Positions 17,370-26,220 of a DNA stretch of 64,000 nt are shown piece by piece. Source of the DNA: UBA2784 sp964494625 (GTDB taxonomy: Bacteria; Pseudomonadota; Alphaproteobacteria; Micropepsales; Micropepsaceae); NCBI GenBank assembly GCA_964494625.1, contig CAZBRT010000002.1:868001-932000 (forward strand), in the 5' to 3' direction. Position numbers and translations under genes: made by a program. Each line of letters starts with the position of its first letter. The stretch's first letter is position 1. The notes under the pieces are model-generated. The model saw only the letters and a list, made by a program, of their open reading frames with translations. It was not told the DNA's origin and made no database searches.

Positions 17370-18264
17370 CTGGGGCCGTTGCCATGCGGGCCGCACGGGA
17401 TGCAGTCCGCTTGGCTGTCGCGTCGGGGTAGAAAATCGGCGCAATGAACTTGACCGGCGAGGGCAGATACTGGCGCGCGTCGAACTTTTTCCAGTCATGC
17501 GGATCGGCAGCCAGCCGGTCGCAAATTGCCAGCAGCACCACAGGGTTGACCGCCATGCCGCAATGGGACGCTACGATCTCGATATTCTCGCGTGGGGCGC
17601 CCTTCTCGAAGGTCAGGTCGGAATGGGGGATCGCCGTCAGGTCCTGGCCAACCACGCCGTCATACGGGCTGAAGATCGAGATCAGCGGCACGCCGGGCGG
17701 GGCCGGATGCAGGTTCTCATGTCCGAAATGGTGCAGCGCCTCGCCGGAGGAACGGCCCGTATAAAACTGCATGGCGACATTCACGGTGCGGTTCAGCTGA
17801 TGCATCCGCTGCGGATGCATATAGGCGGGGCTGCCCAGCGTGATGACGCGATCCACATATTTGCGATGGGTGCGGGCGATCTCGCGCGCATAGATGCCGC
17901 CGAGTGACTGGCCAACCAGGGCGACCTTGCGGCCATGGCGCTGGGCCATGCGGTCGAGTTTCTCGCCCATGAGATGCGCGAGCTTTTCCACAAAGCGGTC
18001 CTGATCGGGGCCGCGATTGGTGCCAAGCCCCCAGCCTTCGGCCGGGAAGCCTTGCGCGGTCAAAAAGCGGTTGAGCGGCGAGAGCGAAATCTCAGGGCCG
18101 GAGAATCCCGGCAGGGTAAGAACAGGAAGCGTGCCATCGCCCCGCAACGCCACCTGACGCAACCAAGGCTCGGCAATGATCTTTGAGACATATTCGGTAG
18201 ATGCCCAACCAAGGTCGAACATCATGCGCGCAAAATCGAGCGCCGTCCTTACAGGCATGTCCAA
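17365..18264 (-). CDS. Alpha/beta hydrolase (triacylglycerol lipase/esterase-like)
   Basis: A 299-residue hydrolase with the nucleophile elbow GQSLGG, an early PGFSGPE oxyanion-type segment, and late Asp and His candidates in SPYDGVV and SHCGMAVN. It has no signal peptide. The start is likely a TTG at 18264: AGGAGG lies six bases upstream of it, while the ATG two codons later is spaced 12 bases from the same site. An even longer frame from a TTG at 18333 lacks a ribosome-binding site. It sits upstream of the WS/DGAT gene in the same direction (133 bases apart). Turnover of storage esters is inferred from this. Confidence 0.82.
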   Translation of the reverse strand: MDMPVRTALDFARMMFDLGWASTEYVSKIIAEPWLRQVALRGDGTLPVLTLPGFSGPEISLSPLNRFLTAQGFPAEGWGLGTNRGPDQDRFVEKLAHLMGEKLDRMAQRHGRKVALVGQSLGGIYAREIARTHRKYVDRVITLGSPAYMHPQRMHQLNRTVNVAMQFYTGRSSGEALHHFGHENLHPAPPGVPLISIFSPYDGVVGQDLTAIPHSDLTFEKGAPRENIEIVASHCGMAVNPVVLLAICDRLAADPHDWKKFDARQYLPSPVKFIAPIFYPDATAKRTASRAARMATAPA

Positions 18265-18506
18265 GTCAGGCCTCCTGGCGATCACGCACTGCACCAAAGC
18301 ATATTGCCGTGCAGCAGACGCTTCGCGACTCAAAGACTAGTGCCTTCGCCTTGCCCACGTCAAAGCCTTCGCTATCAGGGGGTTAACCCAAGGTTCCCCC
18401 TTCTTTCACGGTTAACGCGGCCACAATCATGCCCCAAAGCCGTCCTTGTCCGGCCTTTGGCGGATTGGTAGGTTCCGCTCCTTTGGCGAACAAAAGGGGG
18501 TTTTCC

Positions 18507-18869
18507 ATGACGTTCAAAGGTCTTTTCGGCTCGATGGCGGTTGCTGCCGCTCTTTTCGTGGCTGGCGGCGTGAGCCTTCAGGCTCAGGCTGATGTTCCCA
18601 AGCAGTGCGTGTACGGCCAGTGCTCGGATGCTGCCGAGCTCAAGGGCAATCCGACTTTCTCCGGCGAGGGCCGTTCTTCGACCTCGGCGGAAATGTCGGC
18701 GATGACCCGCAAAGGCGAGATGTCGGCTGACGCGTTCGCGTCCGCCTATTCCTACATCTGCCAGACGCCGTATTTCTGGTGCGAAATGGTCTCGCCGGGC
18801 CAAGTGTGGGGCGGCTGCGTCTGCTTCTACGACGGCTGGGCGTATGATGGCGTGATTGTTCCGCAGTAA
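18507..18869 (+). CDS. Small secreted six-cysteine protein, unknown
   Basis: A 120-residue protein with a signal peptide (MTFKGLFGSMAVAAALFVAGG, cleavage near QAQA) and a mature part of about 90 residues with six cysteines (KQC, GQC, YIC, FWC, GGC, VCF), probably forming disulphides in the periplasm or outside the cell. The C-terminal half is aromatic-rich. AAGGGGG stands just before the ATG. I do not recognise a family. It resembles in style, but not in sequence, the paralogous pair at 43578-44436. Confidence 0.75.
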   Translation: MTFKGLFGSMAVAAALFVAGGVSLQAQADVPKQCVYGQCSDAAELKGNPTFSGEGRSSTSAEMSAMTRKGEMSADAFASAYSYICQTPYFWCEMVSPGQVWGGCVCFYDGWAYDGVIVPQ

Positions 18870-18899
18870 GCGGCACGATTATCCGTCAGTGCACTGAAC

Positions 18900-18950
18900 A
18901 AGTGTTGTGAACCAACAAATGTTGTGAACCTACAAGTGTTGTGAACTCAA
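18900..18950. repeat. Three 17-bp tandem direct repeats
   Basis: The units at 18900-18916, 18917-18933 and 18934-18950 share the core A-A-R-TGTTGTGAACC/T-N-A-C. They lie between the small secreted gene and its terminator. They may be a binding array or a slippage product. Confidence 0.8.
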
Positions 18951-18979
18951 GGGCGGCCCCGTAACGGTGCCGCCCTTTT
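18951..18979 (+). terminator. Intrinsic terminator after the small secreted gene
   Basis: GGGCGGC (18951-18957) pairs with GCCGCCC (18969-18975), with an additional CCG/CGG pairing inside, followed by TTTT. It closes the 18507-18869 transcript and marks the left edge of the signalling cluster. Confidence 0.75.
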
Positions 18980-19052
18980 GCTTTGCCGACGGCTGACAGG
19001 AACGCCCCCTCGCGCCCCTTCCGCTCGGGCCCAATGCGGTTAGTCTTCGGCC

Positions 19053-20297
19053 ATGACGGAGCCGAATCAATCCATGCCGCAATATCCCGTGCCGCCGGAG
19101 ATGGCGGCTTTCGTGTGTGCAGGCGGCTATCGTCTGGGCGGCGACATCACCGCGCTGCGTCGCGTACGTGATGTCGAGGCGGGGGAAGCCGTCATCTTCT
19201 ATTCGGGCCGTATCCTTGAGGCTTTGTCGGCGCACGCGGTCGAGCGGCTGGAGCAGGAGGCAAGCTCCAACTGCTTTTCCAACCTTGGCGTGCTGGATGA
19301 CTTCGCGATGGCACCGCGGGCCACGCTTGATCTTGCGCACGCGCTGCGCCGCCTTGCCAATCAGGTGCGCCATGTCGCGCGCGAGCCCAAGCCATGGGAG
19401 TGGAATCTCGCCGAGCTTCTGGCCGAGCGTTTCCTCATCTGGTTCTTCTATGCGTTCCCGCTCGGGCCAAGACTTGCGCGGCCGGAGGGCCGCTTTTCGC
19501 TCGACATCCATGCCGAGGATGAAACGCTGACCGCGATCCTCGACCAGCTTGAGCGGCAGGAAGACGGGCCGGGCGGCGGCTCCCTTCTGGCGTCATACAC
19601 CGACGGACGCGAGCAGACGCTCGTTCATGCGCCCGCGATTGCCGCCATCGTGGCCGAGAGCTTTATTGCCGAAGGTCACACGCAAGAGGCGGAGGCGCTT
19701 CTGACCGCCGCCCTCGTCGAGGCGCCGGATGATCTGAGGCTGCGCCAATTGATGGCGCTGCAGTTCAAGCGGCGCGGTGCCATCGAGGACGCTGCCCGCA
19801 TTCTTGAACGGCTCGAACGTGACGTGCCCGACGATGACGAAACGATGGGGATGCTCGCGGGACTTTCAAAATCCATCTGGCTCAAGAACCGCACCGACAT
19901 GAAACCGCTGGAGCGGGCCGAACGGCTTTATCGCAATGGCTGGAAGCGCTCGAAGAACCGCAACACCTATCTTGGCGTCAATGCCGCTGCGACCGCTTTG
20001 TGGCTGGGAGCAGCCGACAAGGCGCGCGAGATGGCGCGTGATGTGCTGGCGCGCTTTACACGGCGAAACGAAATCCTGTCGCACACGGGTCAGGGTGAAG
20101 GCGTCGCCCGCAGTTTCTTTGATCTCGTGACGGAGGCAGAAGCAACATTGATCGCGGGTGACGCGCATGCAGCGCGCATCGCGTACGCCGACGCATTCAA
20201 GCGCTATCCGGGACGTCATGGCGAAATAAGCCTTGTCCGCACACAAGCCGCCATTTCCCTTGAGAAACTGGGGCTTAACCCCCTTGTCGGGCCTTGA
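19053..20297 (+). CDS. DUF4145/HEPN-like plus DUF4071 (TRAFs-binding) protein
   Basis: A 414-residue soluble protein with no signal or transmembrane segment. Residues about 44-135 form a helical domain: EAVIFYSGRILEALS, then NLGVLDDF, then LRRLANQVRHV with R99, N103 and H107. The spacing matches the R-E-L-G-N-x-x-x-H core of DUF4145, a HEPN-superfamily domain. Residues about 190-405 are TPR-like and contain the DUF4071 pattern (GLSKSIWLKNR, AERLYRNGWKRS, YLGVNAAATALWLG, TEAEATLIAGD), the segment shared with animal ASK1-type MAP3Ks. The same module recurs in the cyclase at 24472. Domain calls are by eye; the DUF4071 call is firmer than the HEPN call. It is the first gene of the signalling cluster. 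Confidence 0.6.
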   Translation: MTEPNQSMPQYPVPPEMAAFVCAGGYRLGGDITALRRVRDVEAGEAVIFYSGRILEALSAHAVERLEQEASSNCFSNLGVLDDFAMAPRATLDLAHALRRLANQVRHVAREPKPWEWNLAELLAERFLIWFFYAFPLGPRLARPEGRFSLDIHAEDETLTAILDQLERQEDGPGGGSLLASYTDGREQTLVHAPAIAAIVAESFIAEGHTQEAEALLTAALVEAPDDLRLRQLMALQFKRRGAIEDAARILERLERDVPDDDETMGMLAGLSKSIWLKNRTDMKPLERAERLYRNGWKRSKNRNTYLGVNAAATALWLGAADKAREMARDVLARFTRRNEILSHTGQGEGVARSFFDLVTEAEATLIAGDAHAARIAYADAFKRYPGRHGEISLVRTQAAISLEKLGLNPLVGP

Positions 20298-20415
20298 GAA
20301 TCGACCTTTTGTGCCATTTGGGCTTTGACCTTTGACGGGCGGCGTTGTTTCTATTCGCCCCTGACCGGGCGGCGTTCCGTCGGCGCGCCTGCTTTGCTCA
20401 ACACCGGGGAACATC

Positions 20416-22263
20416 ATGGGACTCAAAGTCACTTACCTTTCAGGCGACACGAAGGGCCGCGTGCTCAATTTCGACAGCGCCAAGGAAACCGTCACGTTCG
20501 GGCGCGGCGTCGGTTGCGACGTGCAGCTGCCCGAGGAGCTGACCAAGGTCAGCCACAGCCATTTCAGCCTTCAGGCCAAGCCCGGCACGGGCACCTATCA
20601 ATTCGTCATCAGCCGCGAGAAGCCCGTCATCCGCCACGGCCGCGCCGTGATGGACGGCGAGGAACTGGGCGCGATGTCGGAAGTGCAGCTGTCGGATGAC
20701 AGCGGCCCGCGCTTCATGATCGAACGTGTTGACGCGCGCGCATCCAACGCGCTCAAGACCGAAAAGCTCCAGACGACCACCGACATCTACGGCAAAGTGC
20801 GCACGGAAGGTTCGCGCCTGCGCATGCTGTCGATTGCCGGCGCCCTTGCGGTCGCGGTCGCGGCGGCAGGCTGGTATTTCCTGCGCGAAGACACGCAGGT
20901 GATCGCGCAGAACCAGGAGCAGACCAGCCGCCAGCTGGCCGATGCGCAGGCCGAGCTTGAGGCCATGCGCGGCGAGTTCCGCGAGCGGCTGACGGGCACG
21001 TCCACCGCCACCGGCGACTTCACGGCCGTGTTTGAGCAGTCGAAGGCCTCTGTCTATCTCGTCGTCCAGCTCGACAAGAACGGCAACGCCACCAATTCGG
21101 CAACCGCGTGGGTTGTCGCCAAGCCCGACGGACAGAAGGTGCTGGCGACCAACAGCCATGTCGCTGCGCTCTATTACGAGCTCACACAGATTCCTGAACT
21201 GGCCGGCGGCAAGCTTGTCGTGCGCTCGCAGGTGCCGCCCTATGACGAGATCGAGATCATCGAAGCGATCCAGCATCCGGGATACAACGCCTTTGACCAG
21301 ATGTACCAGGCGCTGATTCCTCAGTTCAACAATGGCGAGGTCACGCCATTCTACGTGGCGCCGTCCTATGACGTCGCGCTTCTGATCGCCAAGGAGCCGG
21401 AGCGCCTTGCCGCGCCGTTGACACTGGCGACCATGGAAGAGCTGAACCAGCTGAAGCCCGGCCAGCCGGTCGCCTTCATCGGCTATCCTGCCCGTAACCT
21501 GATCGGCTTCGACATGGAACAGCCGACCTCGACGTTCCAGCAGGCCGTCATCACCTCGCTCACCAGCTTCTTCCTCACCAAGGACGAAATGGGCTCGGGC
21601 CAGTTGGTGCAGCACTCGCTTCCCGCCACTGGCGGCGCGAGCGGCAGCCCGATCTTCAATGCGGCCGGTCATGTGGTTGCGCTGCTCAATGCCGGCAATG
21701 TCGATGAAGTCGGCAATCCGTTGGCCGCACTCGTGAACTATGGCCAGCGTGCGGACCTTTTGCGCGAACTTCTGGAAGACACGGCTGCAACCCGCATGGT
21801 GGACTATCAGGCGTCGTGGCAGACCGCCGTGCAGCGTCTGACGCGCGACCTCTCGGCACAGATCGCCGATCTGGAAGCTGGCTTCCGTCAGGCCCATCCG
21901 GATGCAGCCGTGCTTCTCCAGGAGACGGCTTCCGCTGACAAGCCCGACGCCGCTTTCAACGGCGGGCAGGTGAAATGGTACGACTTCGAGCTGAAGGCCG
22001 GGCAGACCTATTTCTTCCTGGCGACTTCAGGCGCGACGCCGCGCCGTGACATCGACGTGTGGGTTATCAACCAGGCGACCGGTGACGTGATCGACAGCGA
22101 CACCGCGCTGAACGGCTTTCCCAGCGTGACGATCAGCGTTCCCGCGACGACCAAAGTGCGTCTTGCGATCGTTGCCGCCGATGCCGGACCCGATGGCGCA
22201 CCGTCGACCACGCCTTCGCCCTTCTCGTTCACAGCCCTTGTGGCCGGTGCACGGACGAACTGA
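20416..22263 (+). CDS. FHA - transmembrane - trypsin-like protease - PPC-like protein
   Basis: A 615-residue protein. Residues 1-105 are an FHA phosphothreonine-binding domain with R30 (FGRG), S46 and H49 (SHSHF). A transmembrane helix lies at about 137-155 (RMLSIAGALAVAVAAAGWYF), followed by a coiled-coil stretch (160-192). A trypsin-like domain follows with triad His248 (TNSHVA), Asp319 (SYDVALL) and Ser409 (GGASGSP). Residues about 505-612 form a beta domain of bacterial pre-peptidase C-terminal type (VKWYDFELKAGQTYFF, DIDVWVINQATGDVI). By topology the FHA is cytoplasmic and the protease periplasmic. It is convergent, with 6 bases between stops, with a Ser/Thr kinase gene that could supply its phospho-ligand. 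Confidence 0.88.
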   Translation: MGLKVTYLSGDTKGRVLNFDSAKETVTFGRGVGCDVQLPEELTKVSHSHFSLQAKPGTGTYQFVISREKPVIRHGRAVMDGEELGAMSEVQLSDDSGPRFMIERVDARASNALKTEKLQTTTDIYGKVRTEGSRLRMLSIAGALAVAVAAAGWYFLREDTQVIAQNQEQTSRQLADAQAELEAMRGEFRERLTGTSTATGDFTAVFEQSKASVYLVVQLDKNGNATNSATAWVVAKPDGQKVLATNSHVAALYYELTQIPELAGGKLVVRSQVPPYDEIEIIEAIQHPGYNAFDQMYQALIPQFNNGEVTPFYVAPSYDVALLIAKEPERLAAPLTLATMEELNQLKPGQPVAFIGYPARNLIGFDMEQPTSTFQQAVITSLTSFFLTKDEMGSGQLVQHSLPATGGASGSPIFNAAGHVVALLNAGNVDEVGNPLAALVNYGQRADLLRELLEDTAATRMVDYQASWQTAVQRLTRDLSAQIADLEAGFRQAHPDAAVLLQETASADKPDAAFNGGQVKWYDFELKAGQTYFFLATSGATPRRDIDVWVINQATGDVIDSDTALNGFPSVTISVPATTKVRLAIVAADAGPDGAPSTTPSPFSFTALVAGARTN

Positions 22264-22269
22264 TGGTGC

Positions 22270-24342
22270 TCAGCGGCGCGCGGCTTCGGCCGCCGTCGCG
22301 ATCGCCTCGAAACGATGCGCGGCCTCGGCAGCAGATCCGAGCCGCGCATCTTCGTTCGGGGCGAGAAGCTGGCGCACCAGATCGGCATAGGGGCCGCTCA
22401 TGCTGCCCTCCCAGCCCTGCGCCTTGGCGCCAAAGAGGCGCCAGCCGCTTTTCTGCGGCAGATTGGCGATGATCTCGGGCGTGGGCCGGTCGCCATTCAT
22501 CATCTCGAATGCCATGACGCCGACGGCATAAAGATCGCCGCGCGGGTCCGCTTTGCCGCCCGCCTGCTGCTCTGGCGCCATGTAGCCGCGCGTGCCGACG
22601 GGAAGGCTTGCGCCTTCCTTGAGCTTGAGGCCGGGCACATGCGAGATGCCGAAATCGACCAGCACAGGCGAGCCATCCTCGCGCAGCATGACATTCTCGG
22701 GTTTGAGATCGCGATGGACGACACCCGTGTCGTGCAATGCCGCCAGCGCATGACAGATGAAGGCAAGCGTGCGGGCACTTGCGCCCTCGCCCTTGATCGC
22801 GCCCTCGCCCATGGCCGCACGCAACGTTGATCCGGGAATGAATTCCTGCGCGACATAGGGGCTGCCCGACGCGTCGCGCCCCATTGCATAGATGCGCACG
22901 AGGCCGGGATGGCGCGCGCGCGCTGCAGCCTCGAACTCAAGGCGCATCTGGTCCAGAAGCGCATCGCGCGAGGCGCGGTCATAGACCTGATCAATCGAGA
23001 GGCGCTTGAGTGCAACCTCCCGTCCGCGCGACAGATCAAAAGCGCGGAAGACCTGGCCGAAGGCACCTGCGCCAAGGCATTCGCGCAGCACATAGCCTTC
23101 CGGTGTGCCGGACGCCGTGTCGCCCACGGTCACACCGGCTTCTTCCATCACGCCTTCGGTCAGTGACAGGCGCTCCATCGCTTCGTTCAGCTCGGCGAAA
23201 TAGCGTGCAAAGCCCCGGCCACGGCAGAGCTTCATGGCGAGCATGATGGCAGCACCCGCGCGCGCTTCCTTGCCGCTTTTCACATAGGCGCGTGCAAGCG
23301 CGAGGCGCGCGCCGATCTCGAAATCCGGCATGTCGAACATGCGGTAGCCGGCGACGACTTCTTCCAGCAATTTTGCCGCTTCAGCGGGGCTTTCCTCGAT
23401 CAACCATTCGGCGCGCGCGCCATTGAGAACAAGCCGCTCATATTCCGCACCATCCTTGGGGATGAGGGCGGCGGCATCATCCAGAAATGCTTTCGCCGCC
23501 GGGCGATCATTGCGCGCGAGCGCGACAAGGGCCGCATCCTTGAGGCAGAGGAATTCCTGCGCATGAAGGCCGGCCTTTCGCGCCATCGCGGTTGCGGTCG
23601 CAAGGTCAGCGGCTGCCTCGGCATGACGGCCGGCTGCGGCGCGGGTGCGGGCAATGTCGCTCAGCGTTCTCACCTGACCGCGCGCATCCGCCAATTCGAC
23701 GGCCAATTCGTGGTCGCGGGCAAGGAAGGCTTCTGCATCCTCGAGGCGACCCATCTGGAGGCAGAGGCGACCAATGTTGCCCATCGTGATGGCTACGCCC
23801 ATGCGGTCGCCGATCAGCGTCTTCTCGGCATAAGACCGCATGTACGACACAAGCGCATTCTCGACCGCACCCATCATGGCCTGCAATGACCCCAGCGTGT
23901 CGTGCACCTGTGCCGACCCTTCGCGCGAGGCGGACTCCGCATAGGCACGCGCGGCATGGGTCAGGCGGTCGAGCGCTGCCGGTGCATTGAGGCGATTGTA
24001 TTCGGCAAAGCCCGCCAGATGCAGCGCGCGGGCGCGCAAAGTGCCGGTAGCGCCTTTATCCAGAATGGCTGATGCCGTCCTGAGCGCGTCGGCCTCGCCG
24101 CCCATTTCGCGCAAACGGATGAAGCCGCGCTCGAGGCTTGCGGCGGCTTCCAGCGCCTGGTCGCTTGCTGCGACCATGAAATCGGCATCAGCGCCGCGCA
24201 TGTCGCCGGTCTGGCTGCGGGCGACGGCACGGGCAAAATGTTCCGCCGGGGTTTCCGCCTTTGCGGCCGCCAGCATGGCTGGACTATCTGCCGCCAACGC
24301 GGCATTCAATTTCTCGCCAAGGTCCGTCGTTCTGATCCACAT
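22270..24342 (-). CDS. TPR-containing serine/threonine protein kinase
   Basis: A 690-residue cytoplasmic protein. The N-terminal 410 residues are TPR-like helical repeats (for example YEKTLIGDRMG and LAVELADARGQVRTLSDIARTRA style units). The C-terminal Hanks-type kinase begins near residue 416: glycine loop GAGAFGQVF, Lys446 (VALKRL), HRDLKPEN with catalytic Asp545, DFG at 563-565 and APEQ. All catalytic residues are present, so it should be active. It has no transmembrane segment. GAAGG lies before the ATG at 24342; a longer frame upstream overlaps the divergent cyclase promoter. Substrate candidates are the FHA-protease partner and neighbouring DUF4071 proteins (inference from context only). 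Confidence 0.9.
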   Translation of the reverse strand: MWIRTTDLGEKLNAALAADSPAMLAAAKAETPAEHFARAVARSQTGDMRGADADFMVAASDQALEAAASLERGFIRLREMGGEADALRTASAILDKGATGTLRARALHLAGFAEYNRLNAPAALDRLTHAARAYAESASREGSAQVHDTLGSLQAMMGAVENALVSYMRSYAEKTLIGDRMGVAITMGNIGRLCLQMGRLEDAEAFLARDHELAVELADARGQVRTLSDIARTRAAAGRHAEAAADLATATAMARKAGLHAQEFLCLKDAALVALARNDRPAAKAFLDDAAALIPKDGAEYERLVLNGARAEWLIEESPAEAAKLLEEVVAGYRMFDMPDFEIGARLALARAYVKSGKEARAGAAIMLAMKLCRGRGFARYFAELNEAMERLSLTEGVMEEAGVTVGDTASGTPEGYVLRECLGAGAFGQVFRAFDLSRGREVALKRLSIDQVYDRASRDALLDQMRLEFEAAARARHPGLVRIYAMGRDASGSPYVAQEFIPGSTLRAAMGEGAIKGEGASARTLAFICHALAALHDTGVVHRDLKPENVMLREDGSPVLVDFGISHVPGLKLKEGASLPVGTRGYMAPEQQAGGKADPRGDLYAVGVMAFEMMNGDRPTPEIIANLPQKSGWRLFGAKAQGWEGSMSGPYADLVRQLLAPNEDARLGSAAEAAHRFEAIATAAEAARR

Positions 24343-24471
24343 GGTGCCTTCACTCAACGCGTGCCATGAGCCGCGGCAGGCCACCGGAGCGGGCCTTGCG
24401 CCGGGCCTTGCAGCTTTCCGCCATTCGGGCAAGCGTAGCGGGTCAAATCGCCCCCGTCATGCCCCGGCTTC

Positions 24472-26220
24472 ATGCCCCCGAACGACCCCGCCCCGCAATC
24501 TGCCCCGCATGCTGCCCCGCATGCTGCCAATGGCCACGCCAATGACGCGGCCCGTGAAGCACGACGCCTGCTCAATGCCGGCCTCGTGTTTGCGGCACAG
24601 GATGCGGCGGCTGATGCCTTGCGGCTTCATCCCGGCCATTGGCGTCTGCGCCATATCGCGGCTCTCGCCATGGCCGAGGCGGGCGCCCGCGTGGAAGCGC
24701 TTTCAAGCCTTGAAGCTGCCGATCTGTCGTTTGGCCCGAAAGATGAGGGTTATGCCGAAATCGTCTCCTTGCGCGCGCGTATCCATAAGGACCTCTGGCG
24801 CGCCGGGCACGGCCCGCATCATCTGAAAACTGCCCGCGACCTTTATGCGCGTGCCTATGAGGCAACGGGGTCGAGCTTTGCAGGCATCAATGCGGCGGCC
24901 ATGGCCTATGCAGCAGGTGATCCTGTCCATGCCGCAACATTGGCGCGCGACGTGATCGCCCGGGTTGCGTTTGAGGAAATGCCGAGCGACGCGGAAGCAG
25001 GCTATTGGCATGCCGCCACACTTGGGGAGGCAAGCCTGATCGCCGGTGAGCCTGCTGCCATTGTCGCGGGGCACTATCAGGCTGCCCACAACCTTGCCGG
25101 AACGCAATACCGCCTGACGCTTTCCTCGCGCCGGCAATTGCTGATGCTCAAGGATGCGGGCCTCACGCTGTCGCCCGAACTCCTGACGCTCCTCAAGGCG
25201 CCCAAGGTCGTTGCCTTCCTGCCGTCGCCGCAGGCTTCGCTTGGCGACGCGCAAGCGTATATCCGTGAAGCCCTCGACCGGCATGATCCGCAACTCTCAT
25301 TCTCGTCGGCGGCGGATGGTGCTGATCTTGCCTTTATCGACGCGATGCTGGCGCGCAAGGGCGAGGTCAACATCGTGCTGCCGTTCGCCAAGCCGGATTT
25401 CGTGGACGCACGCATCGGCAAAGATGTGCGCACGCGGGCGCGGTTCGAGGACGCTCTGGCGCGTGCTGCCCAGGTCACTTTCGCCACTGCCGAACCGTGG
25501 CTGGAGGACGAGACGCTTTTCCGGTTTGCGGCCGAAATGGTGCGCGGCCTGGCCCGCGCCCATGCCGCCCAGCTTGGCGGCGAGTTCGTGCTGATCGGTG
25601 AGCGAGAGGAAAGCGCGGCGCCCCAAGGACCCGGACTTGCGGCAGGCAAGCGCGAGATCCGCTCGCTCCTCTTTGCCGACATTGTCGGTTACAGCCGGAT
25701 GGGCGAGGAGCATATGCCCGCGTTCTCGCGCTTCCTCGGGATGGTCAAGGATGATCTTGCCAAAGCGCATGAAGCCCACGGGTTCGACGAGCCGGAATAT
25801 GTGAACACCTGGGGCGATGCGGTGTTTGCCGTGATAGGCGATGTGGCGGCGATGGCGCGCTATGCCTTTGCCTTGCGCCATGCCATCGCATCCGCCAGTG
25901 ACCGGCTGGAAGCGACCGCCGGACCCTTGCAGGTGCGGATCGCGCTTCACTGTGGGCCTGTCTTCCGGCTCAATGACGCCTTGACGGCGCGCGAAAATTT
26001 TTATGGCAGCCATGTCAATCGCGCCGCCCGGCTGGAGCCGCTGGCGCGGCCCGGCCAGATTCTGGCCAGTGAACAATTCATCGCGCTTCTTGAAAACCGG
26101 CACACAAAAATTCTGCCGCGCGATGCGTGGCGGGCGACCTATGCCGGGCTTCTGGAATTGCCCAAAGGTTTCGGGCGCCAGCGCGTCTATCTTCTCGACC
26201 AGAGCGGAATTGCGCCATGA
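24472..26220 (+). CDS. DUF4071 - SLOG-like - class III nucleotide cyclase
   Basis: A 582-residue soluble protein. Residues about 25-235 carry a DUF4071/TPR-like module (HKDLWRAG, ARDLYARAYEATGSSFAGINAAAMAYAAGD, GEASLIAGE) homologous to that in the protein at 19053. Residues about 243-365 form a Rossmann-like segment (KVVAFLPSPQ, SAADGADLAFID, VNIVLPFAKPDF) that I read as SLOG-like. Residues 393-575 are a class III cyclase catalytic domain: metal ligands D403 (FADIVGYS) and D449 (TWGDAVFAV), transition-state N516 and R520. The base-selecting Lys and Asp of adenylyl cyclases are N445 and N509, so the product is not predictable. The stop overlaps the next gene by ATGA. Confidence 0.85.
   Translation: MPPNDPAPQSAPHAAPHAANGHANDAAREARRLLNAGLVFAAQDAAADALRLHPGHWRLRHIAALAMAEAGARVEALSSLEAADLSFGPKDEGYAEIVSLRARIHKDLWRAGHGPHHLKTARDLYARAYEATGSSFAGINAAAMAYAAGDPVHAATLARDVIARVAFEEMPSDAEAGYWHAATLGEASLIAGEPAAIVAGHYQAAHNLAGTQYRLTLSSRRQLLMLKDAGLTLSPELLTLLKAPKVVAFLPSPQASLGDAQAYIREALDRHDPQLSFSSAADGADLAFIDAMLARKGEVNIVLPFAKPDFVDARIGKDVRTRARFEDALARAAQVTFATAEPWLEDETLFRFAAEMVRGLARAHAAQLGGEFVLIGEREESAAPQGPGLAAGKREIRSLLFADIVGYSRMGEEHMPAFSRFLGMVKDDLAKAHEAHGFDEPEYVNTWGDAVFAVIGDVAAMARYAFALRHAIASASDRLEATAGPLQVRIALHCGPVFRLNDALTARENFYGSHVNRAARLEPLARPGQILASEQFIALLENRHTKILPRDAWRATYAGLLELPKGFGRQRVYLLDQSGIAP

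Noticed and set aside
20333..20376. Direct repeat TGACGGGCGGCGTT / TGACCGGGCGGCGTT
   Set aside because: Two imperfect 14-15-base copies 29 bases apart in a 118-base gap; too little to call an operator.
20440..21897. 485-codon minus-strand reading frame inside the FHA-protease gene
   Set aside because: It is antisense to intact FHA and protease motifs and its translation is Arg/His-rich with no domain.
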